A stretch of DNA of 15,215 bases from the NCBI GenBank assembly GCA_964497615.1, contig CAZCEC010000113.1, forward strand, positions 1 through 15,215, in the 5' to 3' direction. The position numbers were made by a program, and so were the translations under genes. Under the pieces are notes generated by a model. That model saw nothing but the letters and a program-made list of their open reading frames with translations, made no database searches and had not been told where the DNA came from. The stretch's first letter is position 1, and each line of letters begins with the position of its first letter. The stretch comes from CAZCEC01 sp964497615. GTDB taxonomy: Bacteria; Chloroflexota; Anaerolineae; Anaerolineales; UBA6663. Shown piece by piece: positions 15,021 to 15,215 of this stretch.

Positions 15021-15215
15021 TGGGCCTGCAAGAGAGTCTGCGGATTGCGCTGCGGGCGTTGGCGGCCAACAAGCTGCGCTCGGCGCTGACGATGCTGGGC
15101 ATCATCATCGGCGTGGGGGCGGTGGTGGCGCTGATGGCGATCGGCAACGGCGCGACGGCCAGCATCACCGGCCAGGTGCAGGGCATCGGCTCGAACCTGA
15201 TTTCAGTGATGGCGG
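15017..15215 (+). CDS. MacB-type ABC permease (partial, C-terminus outside window)
   Basis: 66 complete codons are visible from ATG 15017, which overlaps the TGA of the ATPase gene; an adjacent second ATG (15020) is an equally possible start. The visible protein begins with an amphipathic helix (LQESLRIALRALAANKLRSALTM), then one membrane segment (LGIIIGVGAVVALMAIGNGA, about residues 27-46) and GATASITGQVQGIGSNLISV, the standard N-terminus of FtsX/MacB permeases before the large extracytoplasmic domain. The adaptor-ATPase-permease order supports a MacAB-like exporter for a peptide, lipid, antibiotic or siderophore; which one cannot be told. Confidence 0.93.

Overview
The window is GC-rich (roughly two thirds G+C), with tightly packed genes, many TTG/ATG starts with clear Shine-Dalgarno sequences, and spacers full of short palindromic repeats. 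The gene set (bifunctional transaldolase/glucose-6-phosphate isomerase, short-form 6-phosphogluconate dehydrogenase, RpiB, M32 carboxypeptidase, MacAB-like exporter, lipoprotein with a Thr/Pro-rich linker) fits a Chloroflexota bacterium of the Anaerolineae/Caldilineae type. That placement is an inference from gene style, not a measured phylogeny.

Layout. (1) Positions 1-374, minus: N-terminal part of a lipoprotein with a TPTPTP linker, cut by the window edge. (2) Positions 538-10878, minus: a sugar-phosphate block. In transcription order it holds a GNAT acetyltransferase (10878-10093), transketolase (10032-7978), a fold-back repeat spacer, RpiB (7832-7377), a hairpin-rich 318-bp spacer, transaldolase/PGI fusion (7058-4113), a HEAT-like helical protein (4111-3404), an 81-residue orphan (3395-3150), 6-phosphogluconate dehydrogenase (3102-2185), a histidine phosphatase (2153-1473) and a second GNAT protein (1476-538). 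The last six genes are almost contiguous and look like one operon. It has a good sigma70-like promoter at 7075-7102 and a stem-loop terminator at 521-545. Transketolase has its own promoter-like sequence at 10062-10090. (3) Positions 10971-12470, plus: M32 metallocarboxypeptidase, divergent from the first GNAT gene. (4) Positions 12642-15215, plus: membrane-fusion adaptor, ABC ATPase and the start of a MacB-type permease, an exporter operon running off the right edge.

Together, Tkt, RpiB, Tal and Gnd cover most of the pentose phosphate pathway: oxidative decarboxylation of 6-phosphogluconate, ribulose/ribose-5-P isomerisation and the carbon-shuffling steps. PGI links it to glycolysis. Glucose-6-phosphate dehydrogenase, 6-phosphogluconolactonase and ribulose-phosphate epimerase are not in the window. 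Two small uncharacterised genes sit inside the operon between Tal-PGI and Gnd.

I found no CRISPR array, tRNA, rRNA, transposase, prophage or defence system. The least ordinary things are a strongly basic tail on the Tal-PGI enzyme, the two unknown proteins locked into the operon, a CPGC motif at the tip of the adaptor's coiled coil, and several different families of palindromic spacer repeats.
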